Assembly: GCA_023439835.1 (NCBI GenBank)
Contig: JAEXUW010000021.1
Location: 124,001-188,000, forward strand
Origin: Bacillota bacterium
GTDB taxonomy: Bacteria > Bacillota > Clostridia > Oscillospirales > Ruminococcaceae
DNA length: 64,000 bases
Direction of reading: 5' to 3'
The stretch's first letter is position 1, and every line of letters starts with the position of its first letter. The translations under genes were made by a program, and so were the position numbers. Under the pieces are notes generated by a model. The model was given only the letters and a program-made list of their open reading frames with translations. It ran no database searches and was not told the DNA's origin. Below, piece by piece: positions 15,481 through 24,185 of this stretch.

Positions 15481-17712
15481 ATGGCAAAGCAAAAAAAGCC
15501 CGGCACTAATCGAGATAATCCTGACGCATATATTGAAGGGGCAGGAATTGTCGCGCAGGAGAAAATCACTGAAACGCTTGAGAAAAACTATATGCCGTAT
15601 GCGATGAGTGTAATTGTATCGCGTGCTTTCCCTGAGATTGACGGTTTTAAGCCATCTCATCGAAAGCTTCTTTATACAATGTATAAAATGGGGCTTCTCT
15701 CAGGGCCGAAAACAAAATCCGCGAACGTCGTCGGTCAGACCATGAGACTTAACCCGCATGGCGATGGCGCTATATATGAAACGATGGTAAGAATGACGCG
15801 CGGCAACGAAGCGCTTCTCCACCCGTATGTTGATTCAAAAGGAAATTTCGGAAAGTCATATTCACGTGATATGGCGTATGCCGCTTCAAGATATACCGAG
15901 GTTAAGCTTGATATGCTGTGTAATGAGCTTTTTCGGGATATTGACAGGGATACTGTTGACTTTATTCCGAATTATGATAACACAACAAACGAGCCTACCT
16001 TGCTTCCGGCGAGTTTTCCGTCTATACTCGTAAACGCCAACGTTGGAATAGGTGTATCTATGGCGAGTGCAATATGCCCGTTTAATTTGGCGGAGCTTTG
16101 TGAAACCACAATTGCGCTCATCAGAAATCCCGAGCATAATATTATTTCTACACTAAAAGGGCCGGATTTCCCGGGTGGCGGGTTTATTCTTTATGACGAG
16201 ACTGAATTTGAAAATATCTACAGAACGGGAAGAGGCTCGGTAAGAGTCAGGGCGAAGTATAACTACGACAAGGAGTCTAATTGCCTTGAGGTAACTGAAA
16301 TCCCCCCCACAACAACGGTGGAAGCTATTATTGAGAAAATCGTTACGCTTATCAAGCTTGGGAAGATTCGTGAAATATCTTATATTCGTGACGAAACAGA
16401 CAAAAACGGTCTGAAAATTGCGATTGACCTGAAAAGAGGGACAGAGCCTGATAAGCTAATGCAGAAGCTTTTCAAGATTACTCCTTTACAGGATACCTTT
16501 TCATGCAATTTCAATATTCTCATTAAAGGATACCCCAAGGTTCTCGGTGTTTGCGAAATTCTGACTGAGTGGGTGGAATTCAGAAAAGGCTGTGTTGTAC
16601 GCAGGCTTGAATATGACCTAAAGAAGAAAAAAGAAAAGCTTCATCTTTTAAAGGGTCTCAAGAAGATTATTTTGGACATTGATAAAGCGATTAGAATAGT
16701 CAGAGAAACTGAGGAGGAAAATGAGGTTGTTCCAAACCTCATGATTGGCTTTTCAATTGATGAAGTTCAAGCTGAATATGTCGCTGAAATTAAGCTAAGG
16801 CATTTGAATCGTGAGTATATTCTAAAGCGGTTGGAGGAAACTGAGCAGCTTGAAAAAGATATTGCTGACATAATGGATATTTTGGGAAGCGACAGGCGTC
16901 TCAAGCAGATAATTATTGACGAGCTTAAAGAGGTTTCAAGAAAATTTGCAAAGCCGAGAAAGTCAATGTTCTTCTTTAGCGACGATATAGGTCAAGAGGA
17001 TATCGTTGAAGAAATTCCTGACTATGCAGTTAATGTTTTTCTTTCAAAAAGTGGTTATTTAAAGAAGATAACGCCTCTATCGCTTAGAATGAGCGGTGAG
17101 CAGAAGCTCAAAGACGGTGACGTGATTGAACATGAGCTTGAAACTTCAAACAGAGCGGAGCTTTTATTCTTCACAGATAAGTTTCAGGTTTATAAAACAA
17201 GACTTAGTGCATTTGATGACACCAAGGCGAGCGTTTTAGGCGATTATATTCCGGCGAAGCTGAGCTTTGACGAGGGTGAATCAGTCAGGTCAATGGCTGT
17301 AACAACCGATTATTCCGGATTTGCGCTAATGGTTTTTGAAAATGGAAAGGTTGCAAAGGTTCCGTTATCAGCGTATGAAACAAAAACAAACAGAAAAAAG
17401 CTGTCAAACGCCTATTCTGACAAGGCTAAGCTGGTTGACATGTTTTTCATAAAAGAGCATGCCGACGTCATGCTTCGCTCGTCGAACGGCAGGGCTATCG
17501 TATTTAATACAGCGCTACTTTTGCCTAAGGCAACAAGAGATACAATTGGCGTTCAGGTAATGACTTTAAAAGCGGGCTCAAGGCTTGAAAAGGCGTTCAT
17601 TGTCAGTGAGGAAAAGGCTCAGGAGCTTTTAAAGTATCAAACAAAGACAATTCCCGCAGCGGGGAGCTTTGCTAAGGATGTTGAAGACCCTGATCAGATG
17701 AAGTTGATATAA
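15481..17712 (+). CDS. Divergent type IIA topoisomerase subunit A (GyrA/ParC family)
   Basis: The DNA breakage-reunion subunit, 743 residues. It has the winged-helix region (FPEIDGFKPSHRKLLY) and the catalytic tyrosine in AASRYTEVKL (about Tyr138), as in GyrA AAMRYTE. A coiled-coil arm region is visible at about 360-480, followed by a beta-pinwheel-like C-terminal part. I see no GyrA-box (QRRGGKG), which points to a decatenating, topo IV-like enzyme rather than a supercoiling gyrase. ATG at 15481 is seven bases after AAGGAG; the ATG at 15478 is also possible. Followed by a terminator. Confidence 0.88.
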   Translation: MAKQKKPGTNRDNPDAYIEGAGIVAQEKITETLEKNYMPYAMSVIVSRAFPEIDGFKPSHRKLLYTMYKMGLLSGPKTKSANVVGQTMRLNPHGDGAIYETMVRMTRGNEALLHPYVDSKGNFGKSYSRDMAYAASRYTEVKLDMLCNELFRDIDRDTVDFIPNYDNTTNEPTLLPASFPSILVNANVGIGVSMASAICPFNLAELCETTIALIRNPEHNIISTLKGPDFPGGGFILYDETEFENIYRTGRGSVRVRAKYNYDKESNCLEVTEIPPTTTVEAIIEKIVTLIKLGKIREISYIRDETDKNGLKIAIDLKRGTEPDKLMQKLFKITPLQDTFSCNFNILIKGYPKVLGVCEILTEWVEFRKGCVVRRLEYDLKKKKEKLHLLKGLKKIILDIDKAIRIVRETEEENEVVPNLMIGFSIDEVQAEYVAEIKLRHLNREYILKRLEETEQLEKDIADIMDILGSDRRLKQIIIDELKEVSRKFAKPRKSMFFFSDDIGQEDIVEEIPDYAVNVFLSKSGYLKKITPLSLRMSGEQKLKDGDVIEHELETSNRAELLFFTDKFQVYKTRLSAFDDTKASVLGDYIPAKLSFDEGESVRSMAVTTDYSGFALMVFENGKVAKVPLSAYETKTNRKKLSNAYSDKAKLVDMFFIKEHADVMLRSSNGRAIVFNTALLLPKATRDTIGVQVMTLKAGSRLEKAFIVSEEKAQELLKYQTKTIPAAGSFAKDVEDPDQMKLI

Positions 17713-17720
17713 TTTATTTA

Positions 17721-17751
17721 AAGTGCCGTCTGTTTTGGACGGTGCTTTTTT
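17721..17751 (+). terminator. Intrinsic terminator after the topoisomerase pair
   Basis: AGTGCCGTC pairs with GACGGTGCT and a run of six T follows. Confidence 0.88.
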
Positions 17752-18117
17752 GTTGTGAAAGCAATCTGAAATATTTCATTAACATTTTTTGTCTATTTTA
17801 ACAGCGATTTTGGCGAGAATAGTTTTAGTGAATTGCTTTTTTGGAATAAATAATGAGTAATAAAATAATGGATATTACTTTTGATTAATATATAATCAGA
17901 AAATTGTAATTCATTAGTTCGTATTTTATTAATTTAAAGTTAATATATTTATTGCACATTATATAATTTCACTATCTAAATAATTGATAATAGTGATATA
18001 ATGCATAATATAGATTAATAATATATATGATTTTTATAGAAATGCAACTAAAAATGAACGCATTGATTTCTCTGATTTGTAATTATTCATAAATTTTATT
18101 TAATATGACAAAAAGCT
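17752..18117. other. AT-rich gene-free stretch
   Basis: I see no frame with a ribosome binding site, no tRNA and no clear hairpin in these 366 bases. It is markedly richer in A and T than its surroundings. It separates the topoisomerase operon from the amine locus promoter. Confidence 0.5.
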
Positions 18118-18147
18118 ATTGACTTTGAGCGAAAGTCAATTTATAAT
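18118..18147 (+). promoter_or_regulatory. Promoter with overlapping palindromic operator, amine locus
   Basis: TTGACT (18119-18124), 17 bases, TATAAT (18142-18147). A perfect inverted repeat, ATTGACTTT (18118-18126) and AAAGTCAAT (18132-18140) around five bases, covers the -35 box and most of the spacer. That is where a dimeric repressor or co-regulator would sit. No regulator gene lies next to it. Confidence 0.65.
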
Positions 18148-18174
18148 ACAATCAAACGAACAGAATAATTGATA

Positions 18175-18227
18175 AAAGCAATGACGCTTTGAGTATTATA
18201 ACTCAAAGTGTCTTTTTATTTTTTTAT
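18175..18227 (+). promoter_or_regulatory. Leader unit 1: hexaloop hairpin overlapping a terminator
   Basis: A small perfect hairpin, AAAGC (18175-18179) and GCTTT (18186-18190), holds the six-base loop AATGAC. Its 3' half is shared with the 5' arm of an intrinsic terminator, GACGCTTTGAG (18183-18193) with CTCAAAGTGTC (18202-18212), followed by a long T tract. The two folds exclude each other. Loops with A at position 1 and G at position 4 are the binding element of ANTAR antiterminator proteins; here only one such hairpin, not the usual two, is clear in the unit. Confidence 0.6.
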
Positions 18228-18250
18228 TCTAAATATTTCAGCTTGGCTGT

Positions 18251-18294
18251 GGGCAATGACGCTCTAAGGTTTTCTTAGGGCGTCATTTTTATTT
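18251..18294 (+). promoter_or_regulatory. Leader unit 2: second hexaloop hairpin overlapping a terminator
   Basis: GGGC (18251-18254) pairs with GCTC (18261-18264) around the same AATGAC loop. A 14-pair hairpin with one G-T pair, AATGACGCTCTAAG (18255-18268) with CTTAGGGCGTCATT (18274-18287), then TTTATTT forms a terminator that uses up the loop. The 11 bases GCAATGACGCT are identical in units 1 and 2. It lies just before the first gene of the operon, so read-through here would control all nine genes. Confidence 0.6.
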
Positions 18295-18318
18295 GTAAAT
18301 ATTTGTGAGGTGGATTTG

Positions 18319-19392
18319 ATGGGTGCAACAATACGACTTGAAAATGTATGTAAGGACTATGGTCTGACAAAGGTAATCAAGCATGTAAACTTTAAAATCG
18401 ATGACGGTGATTTTCTTACCATACTTGGACCTAGCGGAGCAGGCAAGACTACTCTTCTAAAAATGATTGCCGGATTTGAGGACACAACAAGCGGAAGCAT
18501 CCATATAAACGATGAGGATATTGCAAGAAAACCGATACATAAAAGAAATATAGGAATGCTTTTTCAGAATTATGCGTTGTTTCCTCATATGACGGTTTAT
18601 GATAATATCGAGTTCCCGCTTGGAATACGACACATACCAAAAGCCGAGAAAAAAGAGAAAATTAAAAACATACTTGAAAAGGTTAAGCTTTCAGAATATG
18701 AAAAAAGATACCCGCGTGAGCTTTCTGGCGGACAGCAGCAACGAGTTGGTCTGGCAAGAGCATTAGTGTTCGATCCGCCTGTTCTTCTTCTAGACGAGCC
18801 GATGGCAGCGCTTGATAAGCAGCTTAGAAAGCATATGCAGCTTGAGGTCAAAGAAATTCACAACGATTTAGGTATTACAACAATTTCAGTTACTCACGAC
18901 CAGGAAGAGGCACTTACAATGGCAACTAAGGTTTGTGTAATGAAGGATGGTATGATAGAGCAGATTGCGTCACCGATTGAAATTTATGAGCGTCCCAAAT
19001 CAGTTTTTGTGGCAAAATTCATCGGCGAAGCAAACGTGGTTGAATGTCCTGTTATTGAGGCTGATTCTTCAAAAATCTCCTTAAAAATCTATGGCGACAA
19101 CAAAATCACACTAGCACAAACCGCCGCAAAATACACAGTCGGTAATGCAATAAACGTTGTAATACGACCGGAAAAGGTTAAGCTTGTTGATGATTCGTTC
19201 AGTGGTTTAAAGCTGAATGCAAGGGTTGAGCAGCTTACATATGTCGGTGATGTTTTAAAGCTAAAGGTTAGGCTCGAATGCGGAAAAAGCATGAAGGTCA
19301 AGGTATTTACACAGTATTCTCTATCTCTGACCGTCGGCAAAGCAGTGAAAATCGGTGTTCTTGAAGAGGATATGGTTATTGTCAGCGCTTAA
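18319..19392 (+). CDS. PotA-type ABC transporter ATPase, spermidine/putrescine-like family
   Basis: Drives import through the two permeases downstream. 357 residues. Walker A is GPSGAGKTT, the Q-loop lies in MLFQNYALFPHMTV, the signature is LSGGQQQR, Walker B VLLLDEPMAALD and the switch SVTHDQEEA. The C-terminal third is a TOBE-type regulatory domain (IRPEKVKL). This is the PotA/FbpC/CysA family layout. ATG at 18319 lies five bases after GAGGTGG; a GTG at 18310 in the same frame is within the Shine-Dalgarno sequence. First gene of a nine-gene operon. The order ATPase, binding protein, two permeases suggests a polyamine-like or other amine substrate. Confidence 0.92.
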   Translation: MGATIRLENVCKDYGLTKVIKHVNFKIDDGDFLTILGPSGAGKTTLLKMIAGFEDTTSGSIHINDEDIARKPIHKRNIGMLFQNYALFPHMTVYDNIEFPLGIRHIPKAEKKEKIKNILEKVKLSEYEKRYPRELSGGQQQRVGLARALVFDPPVLLLDEPMAALDKQLRKHMQLEVKEIHNDLGITTISVTHDQEEALTMATKVCVMKDGMIEQIASPIEIYERPKSVFVAKFIGEANVVECPVIEADSSKISLKIYGDNKITLAQTAAKYTVGNAINVVIRPEKVKLVDDSFSGLKLNARVEQLTYVGDVLKLKVRLECGKSMKVKVFTQYSLSLTVGKAVKIGVLEEDMVIVSA

Positions 19393-19434
19393 GGCATAAT
19401 TGCTTTAATCAATATATTTAGGAGGGAATTAATA

Positions 19435-20517
19435 GTGAAAACGTTAAAAAAAGTAACAGCGGCGGTAATGGCATTAGCAATGGTATTGTCAGCAACAGCA
19501 TGCGGAAAAGACAAAGATAACTCAAATAAGGAAGGCGCAAAGAAATGGGAGGGCAAAACCCTTGTAGTGTGCAGCTGGGGCGGTGCTATTCAGGCGGCAC
19601 AGAAAAAGACTATTTTTGACAAGTTTGCAGAGGAATATGGCTGTACAGTAATTGATGAAACAGATCCGGATCCGGCAAAAATGAAAACGATGGTTGACTC
19701 AGGAAATATGGAAATCGACGTATGGGACGTTGACTCTGACTTTGTTCCCAGAGGAATTGAAGCGGGACTTTTTGAAAAGCTTGATTTTAATGTTATTTCT
19801 AAGGATGGACTTATTGAGAATTTTATAACTGATTATTCTGTTCCTGCTGAAGTTTCTACACTTTGCATTTCTTGGAACACAAACAAGCTCAGTGGAGAGC
19901 ACCCCATGACATGGGCAGAATTCTGGGATACAACAAAATACCCCGGAAAGAGAACCTTATATCAGAACCCGATGTCAATGTTTGAAGCAGTTCTTCTTGC
20001 TGATGGTGTAGCAAAGGAAGATATGTATCCACTTGATGTTGACAGAGTATTCGCATTCCTTGATGCTCATAAAAATGACATTGTTACATTCTGGGGCTCA
20101 GGCGCTGAGTCGGTTGAGCTTGTAGCAGGCGGAGAAGCCATTTTAGGCTCAGTATGGGGCGGACGTGTTATTGCCGCACAGAAGGACGGCCAGTCAATCG
20201 AAAAGGAAATAAACGAAGCGATTCTTGCAGGAGATTCATGGGTAATAGGCAAGGGCTCAAAGAATATTGAAATGGCTCAGGATTTTATAGCATTTGCAAC
20301 TTCTGCTGAGGTTGTGGCTGAATACGCAAAGGAATATCCGGGTAATGCCCCAGCTAATACAAACGCTTATAATTTCATGACTGAAGAGGAAATCTCTAAG
20401 CTTGCTTCAAATCCTGAAAAATCAAAGACACAGCTACTTATTGACGTTGACTGGTGGTACGAAAACTACGATGCTGTATATAACAGATTCCAGGAGTGGA
20501 AGCTGACACTCAACTAA
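19435..20517 (+). CDS. PotD-type substrate-binding lipoprotein
   Basis: A 360-residue extracellular binding protein. The signal peptide ends in a lipobox, LSATAC, giving a lipid-anchored Cys near residue 23. The mature part has the bacterial solute-binding family 8 fold (CSWGGAIQAAQ, then an acidic DETDPDPAKM and DVWDVDSDF), as in PotD/PotF. PotD binds polyamines with acidic and aromatic residues; those are abundant here but the exact pocket cannot be read. GTG start after AGGAGGG. A strong hairpin follows before the permease genes. Confidence 0.9.
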   Translation: MKTLKKVTAAVMALAMVLSATACGKDKDNSNKEGAKKWEGKTLVVCSWGGAIQAAQKKTIFDKFAEEYGCTVIDETDPDPAKMKTMVDSGNMEIDVWDVDSDFVPRGIEAGLFEKLDFNVISKDGLIENFITDYSVPAEVSTLCISWNTNKLSGEHPMTWAEFWDTTKYPGKRTLYQNPMSMFEAVLLADGVAKEDMYPLDVDRVFAFLDAHKNDIVTFWGSGAESVELVAGGEAILGSVWGGRVIAAQKDGQSIEKEINEAILAGDSWVIGKGSKNIEMAQDFIAFATSAEVVAEYAKEYPGNAPANTNAYNFMTEEEISKLASNPEKSKTQLLIDVDWWYENYDAVYNRFQEWKLTLN

Positions 20518-20530
20518 TTTCATGTTCGTG

Positions 20531-20554
20531 CTCAAGGGGTATATGCCCCTTGAG
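20531..20554 (+). other. Intra-operon stem-loop after the binding-protein gene
   Basis: CTCAAGGGG pairs perfectly with CCCCTTGAG around six bases. No T tract follows, so it is not a standard terminator. Hairpins at this place in ABC operons often protect the upstream mRNA, so that more binding protein than permease is made. Confidence 0.7.
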
Positions 20555-20595
20555 TACAAACAAATTAGCATTTCTTATAAGAGGAGGGGCGGATT

Positions 20596-21498
20596 TTGAA
20601 AGATAAATTACAAGAAAGCTCAATTATGAATCCGATTGAAATTATTCCCGAAAATGGTGTAATAAATAAGAAAAGGTTTAATAAATACTTGTTTTTGATT
20701 ATTCCGCCGCTTTTATTTGTGATAGCATTTTTTTTAATACCTATGCTCAGAATAATTACTTTAAGCTTTTCGGATAACAAAACGGGGGATTTTTCGTTTA
20801 GTGCTTACGTTCAGTTTTTCAACAATACGGTGTATTTCAAGGTTATTCTTCTGACGTTCAAGGTATCCTTCTTTGTTACTATTTATTGTCTGTTGCTTGG
20901 ATATCCAGTGGCTTACGCTATGACAAAATGCTCTAAAAGAGTATCCAGTATCATTATGATTTTGATTATGATACCTTTTTGGACCAGTCTTCTTGTAAGA
21001 ACCTATTCATGGATGATACTTCTTCAGTCTAACGGAGTAATAAATAATTTGCTTAAGGCTATCGGGATAATTGACGAGCCTCTGCGATTATTCAAAAACA
21101 CAACGGGCGTTTATATTGGTATGACACATATTTTACTACCGTACATGATATTGTCGCTCTATCCGGTGCTTAGCGGTATTGATACGAATTATGTTAGCGC
21201 GGCACAAAATCTCGGCGCAAACAAATTCAAAGCATTTTTCAAAGTGTATTTTCCGCTTAGTATTCAAGGCATTGCAGCGGGTACGATTCTTGTATTTGTT
21301 ATGGGAATAGGCTATTTTATCACACCGTCACTTCTCGGAGGAGCAGGAGATACGATGATTTCCCAAATGATTCAGATTCAGGTAAGCAAGCTTTTAAACT
21401 GGCAGTTTGCCTCTGCGGTTTCTATAATACTTTTTGTGATAAGCATGTTTATAATGTATGCATCTAAAAAGCTAATGAAAATCGAAAAACTATGGTAA
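20596..21498 (+). CDS. PotB-type ABC transporter permease
   Basis: 300 residues with about six membrane helices. The cytoplasmic EAA-type loop reads AAQNLGANKFKAFFKVYFPLS, the docking site for the ATPase. The N-terminal 40 residues are polar. The start is a TTG with GAGGAGGGG seven bases upstream; no nearby ATG has a site. It pairs with the permease at 21511. Confidence 0.9.
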   Translation: MKDKLQESSIMNPIEIIPENGVINKKRFNKYLFLIIPPLLFVIAFFLIPMLRIITLSFSDNKTGDFSFSAYVQFFNNTVYFKVILLTFKVSFFVTIYCLLLGYPVAYAMTKCSKRVSSIIMILIMIPFWTSLLVRTYSWMILLQSNGVINNLLKAIGIIDEPLRLFKNTTGVYIGMTHILLPYMILSLYPVLSGIDTNYVSAAQNLGANKFKAFFKVYFPLSIQGIAAGTILVFVMGIGYFITPSLLGGAGDTMISQMIQIQVSKLLNWQFASAVSIILFVISMFIMYASKKLMKIEKLW

Positions 21499-21510
21499 GG
21501 AGGGTGCGGT

Positions 21511-22311
21511 ATGATATTATGGATTGTAACGGGTTTGATAATTTTGTTTTTGATACTTCCTATTTTAATAATTATCCCAATGTCATTTAGCTCTTCTAAA
21601 TATCTGGAGTTTCCGCCGCCCGGTTTTTCACTTCAGTGGTATGAAAAATTCTTCGAAAGTGATTCGTGGACGCGTGCACTAATGAACAGCCTTCAGATAG
21701 GAATAATTACAACAATTCTAGCGCTAATTTTGGGAATAATGGCAGCTCAGGGTATTCATAAAACAAACTTTAAGGGAAAAAGTCTATTGCTTGACTTTTT
21801 CATGATGCCGATGCTAGTTCCCGCAATAATAGTAGGTATTTCTATTTTGAGGTTTGAATCAGATTTGAAAATAAACGGAACAATTACAGGCCTTGTTGTT
21901 GCACATACACTACTTGCTATTCCTTTTGTAATTAGAACGGTTCTCGCAAGTCTTTCGGGGCTGAATCCGAACTTTGAGCTTGCCGCTCAGAATCTTGGCG
22001 CGACAAAATTCCAAGCGTTTATGAAGGTTACGTTCCCGATAATTAAGCCTGCAATATTCTCCGGCGCAATGTTTGCATTTGCGACATCATTTGATGAGAT
22101 TGTCGTTTCACAGTTTATATGCGGAATAAGAGTGAAAACTCTCCCCAAAGTAATGTGGGACGGACTTAATCAGCAGCTTGACCCGACTATTACCTCAATT
22201 GCAGCCATAATGATTACAGTTATTACATTAACAATGGTTATTGTCAATGCACGTGATATTTTTGCTAAGCCGACACGAGTGAAAGAGGAAGTTTTACCGG
22301 ATGAAGGATGA
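21511..22311 (+). CDS. PotC-type ABC transporter permease
   Basis: 266 residues and about six membrane helices. The ATPase-docking loop is AAQNLGATKFQAFMKVTFPI, closely similar to that of its partner. The motif ATSFDEIVVSQF near the C-terminus is typical of PotC. It starts 12 bases after the partner gene with AAGGAGG upstream. Confidence 0.92.
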   Translation: MILWIVTGLIILFLILPILIIIPMSFSSSKYLEFPPPGFSLQWYEKFFESDSWTRALMNSLQIGIITTILALILGIMAAQGIHKTNFKGKSLLLDFFMMPMLVPAIIVGISILRFESDLKINGTITGLVVAHTLLAIPFVIRTVLASLSGLNPNFELAAQNLGATKFQAFMKVTFPIIKPAIFSGAMFAFATSFDEIVVSQFICGIRVKTLPKVMWDGLNQQLDPTITSIAAIMITVITLTMVIVNARDIFAKPTRVKEEVLPDEG

Positions 22312-22358
22312 TTGAACTGTCAGGCTGCAATTCACAATAAAAGAACTGCGGTGATAAA

Positions 22359-23363
22359 ATGAAAGACATAGTATTTGAAAGTGCCGACGTTGTCAAAAAA
22401 GCGCTGGAGTGTAATTTCAGCCGTATGTATAAGACGACTAATAATACAGTGATTGAGTTTATGCAGCTTTCAGAGAATTACACTTTTTTTGTAATAATAG
22501 GAAAGACAAAGCGAATACTGCGTGTTTATCGTCCGTTATATCACTCTTTCGAGGATCTTCAGTCAGAAACATTCTGGATAAACAAGCTGAAAAAGGATAC
22601 ACAATTAACGATACCAAAGGTTGTGAGCGGTCTTGATGGAAATATGATTCAAACATTCAAGTCTGTAAGCGGCGAGATCACATATTATTGCAGTATGTTC
22701 ACATACCTAGACGGTACATTAGCGGCAAAGCTTGAGCTTAAGGGCAACGAGCTTATGAAAAAAATGATATCTGTTGGCCAGATTTCAGCATCACTTCATA
22801 ATTATGTCATTAAGAATGATTTTCACATTCCCCGCTTTCAATGGGATTTTGAATCAATGTTCGGTCATGATGCAGTATGGGGCGACTGGTGCAAATGCAG
22901 TGTTCTTTCCAAGAATGATATAGAGAGAATCGAAACAGCGCTTTGTATCATTGAACGGCGATTAAAAAAATACGGAAAAGGCTTTGACAGATACGGTTTG
23001 ATACACGGTGACATTAGGTTTAACAATATTATTATCAAAGGCAATAAGCTTCAGATAATCGACTTTGACGATTGCGGATACAGCTGGTTTTTATATGACC
23101 TTGCCTGCAGCGTTATGGAATTTAATGAGCATATTGATGAGATGATTGACGCATGGCTGACGGGCTATCAGGGGATTAGAAAGCTTTCGCCGGAAGAGAT
23201 CGCTGAAATTCCAACATTTATCCTTATGAGAAGAATACTTCGTTATGCATGGATATCGTCACGCGCAGATACTCAAACAGCAAAAAACATCGACATTAAG
23301 ACGTTTCATAAAAAAACACTTCAACTGGCTGAAAAATATATCGAGGATAATTTGGAGGTATAG
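22359..23363 (+). CDS. APH-fold small-molecule kinase (first of two)
   Basis: 334 residues of the aminoglycoside phosphotransferase/choline kinase superfamily. The catalytic loop is HGDIRFNN (about residue 216) and the metal-binding motif IDFDDCGY (about 234). The N-lobe has SENYTFFVIIGKTKRILRV. Members phosphorylate hydroxyls of small molecules such as homoserine, choline, hydroxylysine and methylthioribose. It is paralogous to the kinase at 27891; both carry SENYTF, CMFTYLDG/CMFSFLEG and DDCGY. Placed after an amine-type transporter and with two class III PLP enzymes, it probably phosphorylates the imported compound or an intermediate. Confidence 0.85.
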   Translation: MKDIVFESADVVKKALECNFSRMYKTTNNTVIEFMQLSENYTFFVIIGKTKRILRVYRPLYHSFEDLQSETFWINKLKKDTQLTIPKVVSGLDGNMIQTFKSVSGEITYYCSMFTYLDGTLAAKLELKGNELMKKMISVGQISASLHNYVIKNDFHIPRFQWDFESMFGHDAVWGDWCKCSVLSKNDIERIETALCIIERRLKKYGKGFDRYGLIHGDIRFNNIIIKGNKLQIIDFDDCGYSWFLYDLACSVMEFNEHIDEMIDAWLTGYQGIRKLSPEEIAEIPTFILMRRILRYAWISSRADTQTAKNIDIKTFHKKTLQLAEKYIEDNLEV

Positions 23364-23364
23364 A

Positions 23365-24150
23365 ATGGGAATTCTTGACGGCAAGGTTGCTTTAATTACC
23401 GGCGGGGCAATGGGCAACGGAAGGGGAATTGCCGAAGTAATGGCAGAGGAAGGCGCAAGGGTTATTATCGCTGATATTTCTGACGAGGTTTTCAAAACTG
23501 CTGAAGAAATAGGTGAAAGAGCATTTCCTGTCAAGGTTGATATTACAGATAAAAATGATGTTTTATCGTCTGTTGCCGAATGTAAAGAGCAGTTCGGGCG
23601 AATTGACATTCTTGTTAATAACGCAGGCATAGCGAGATTTTCACGCTTTTCAGATATAAAAGACGAGCTTCGTGATCTTCATTTGAATGTTAATGTTATC
23701 GGCGCATGGAACTGCACCAAGGCGGTTATTCCGCTAATGCTTGAGAAAAAATACGGCAGGGTTATTAACATGTCGTCAGTTACAGGACCTTTTGTTGTTG
23801 ATCCGGGGCAGACAGGCTATGCGACCTCAAAGGCAGCACTTATTGGTTTCACAAAAGCTCTTGCCGTTGAAACTGCAGCGGACAATATTACGGTTAATGC
23901 AATATGTCCTGGATATATTCTGACACCGATGGTAAAACACAGCGCAAAGGAGTCAAATCCAGAAAACCCGCAGGCTGTTATTGACTCTATTGCGGCGGGA
24001 ATTCCGATGAAGCGGCTTGGAACACCGACAGAGATAGGCAAGCTTGCAGCTTTTTTAGCGAGTGATGAAGCAAGCTATATAACGGGTCAGGCGATTATTA
24101 TCGACGGCGGAAACGGACTTCCCGAAACAAACTCGATGGGGCTAAAGTGA
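23365..24150 (+). CDS. Short-chain dehydrogenase/reductase
   Basis: 261 residues of the classical SDR family. The cofactor motif is TGGAMGNGRG (about 10-19), NNAG is at about 86-89, and the catalytic set is Ser in NMSSVTG with YATSK. The C-terminal ITGQAIIIDGG is typical of the FabG-like group. The start at 23365 follows GGAGG by six bases, one base after the kinase stop; the longer frame upstream lies within the kinase gene. It likely oxidises or reduces a hydroxy or keto group on the pathway intermediate. Substrate unknown. Confidence 0.9.
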   Translation: MGILDGKVALITGGAMGNGRGIAEVMAEEGARVIIADISDEVFKTAEEIGERAFPVKVDITDKNDVLSSVAECKEQFGRIDILVNNAGIARFSRFSDIKDELRDLHLNVNVIGAWNCTKAVIPLMLEKKYGRVINMSSVTGPFVVDPGQTGYATSKAALIGFTKALAVETAADNITVNAICPGYILTPMVKHSAKESNPENPQAVIDSIAAGIPMKRLGTPTEIGKLAAFLASDEASYITGQAIIIDGGNGLPETNSMGLK

Positions 24151-24185
24151 ATTTAGTATAATTTATTAGATGAGGGGTAAATGGA

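Noticed and set aside
18251..18294. Guanidine (mini-ykkC) tandem-hairpin riboswitch before the amine operon
   Set aside because: The loops are AATGAC, not the ACGR type, and each is folded into a terminator arm.
23245..23364. Longer N-terminus for the SDR gene
   Set aside because: The extra 40 codons lie in the end of the kinase gene in another frame, and a good ribosome binding site supports 23365.
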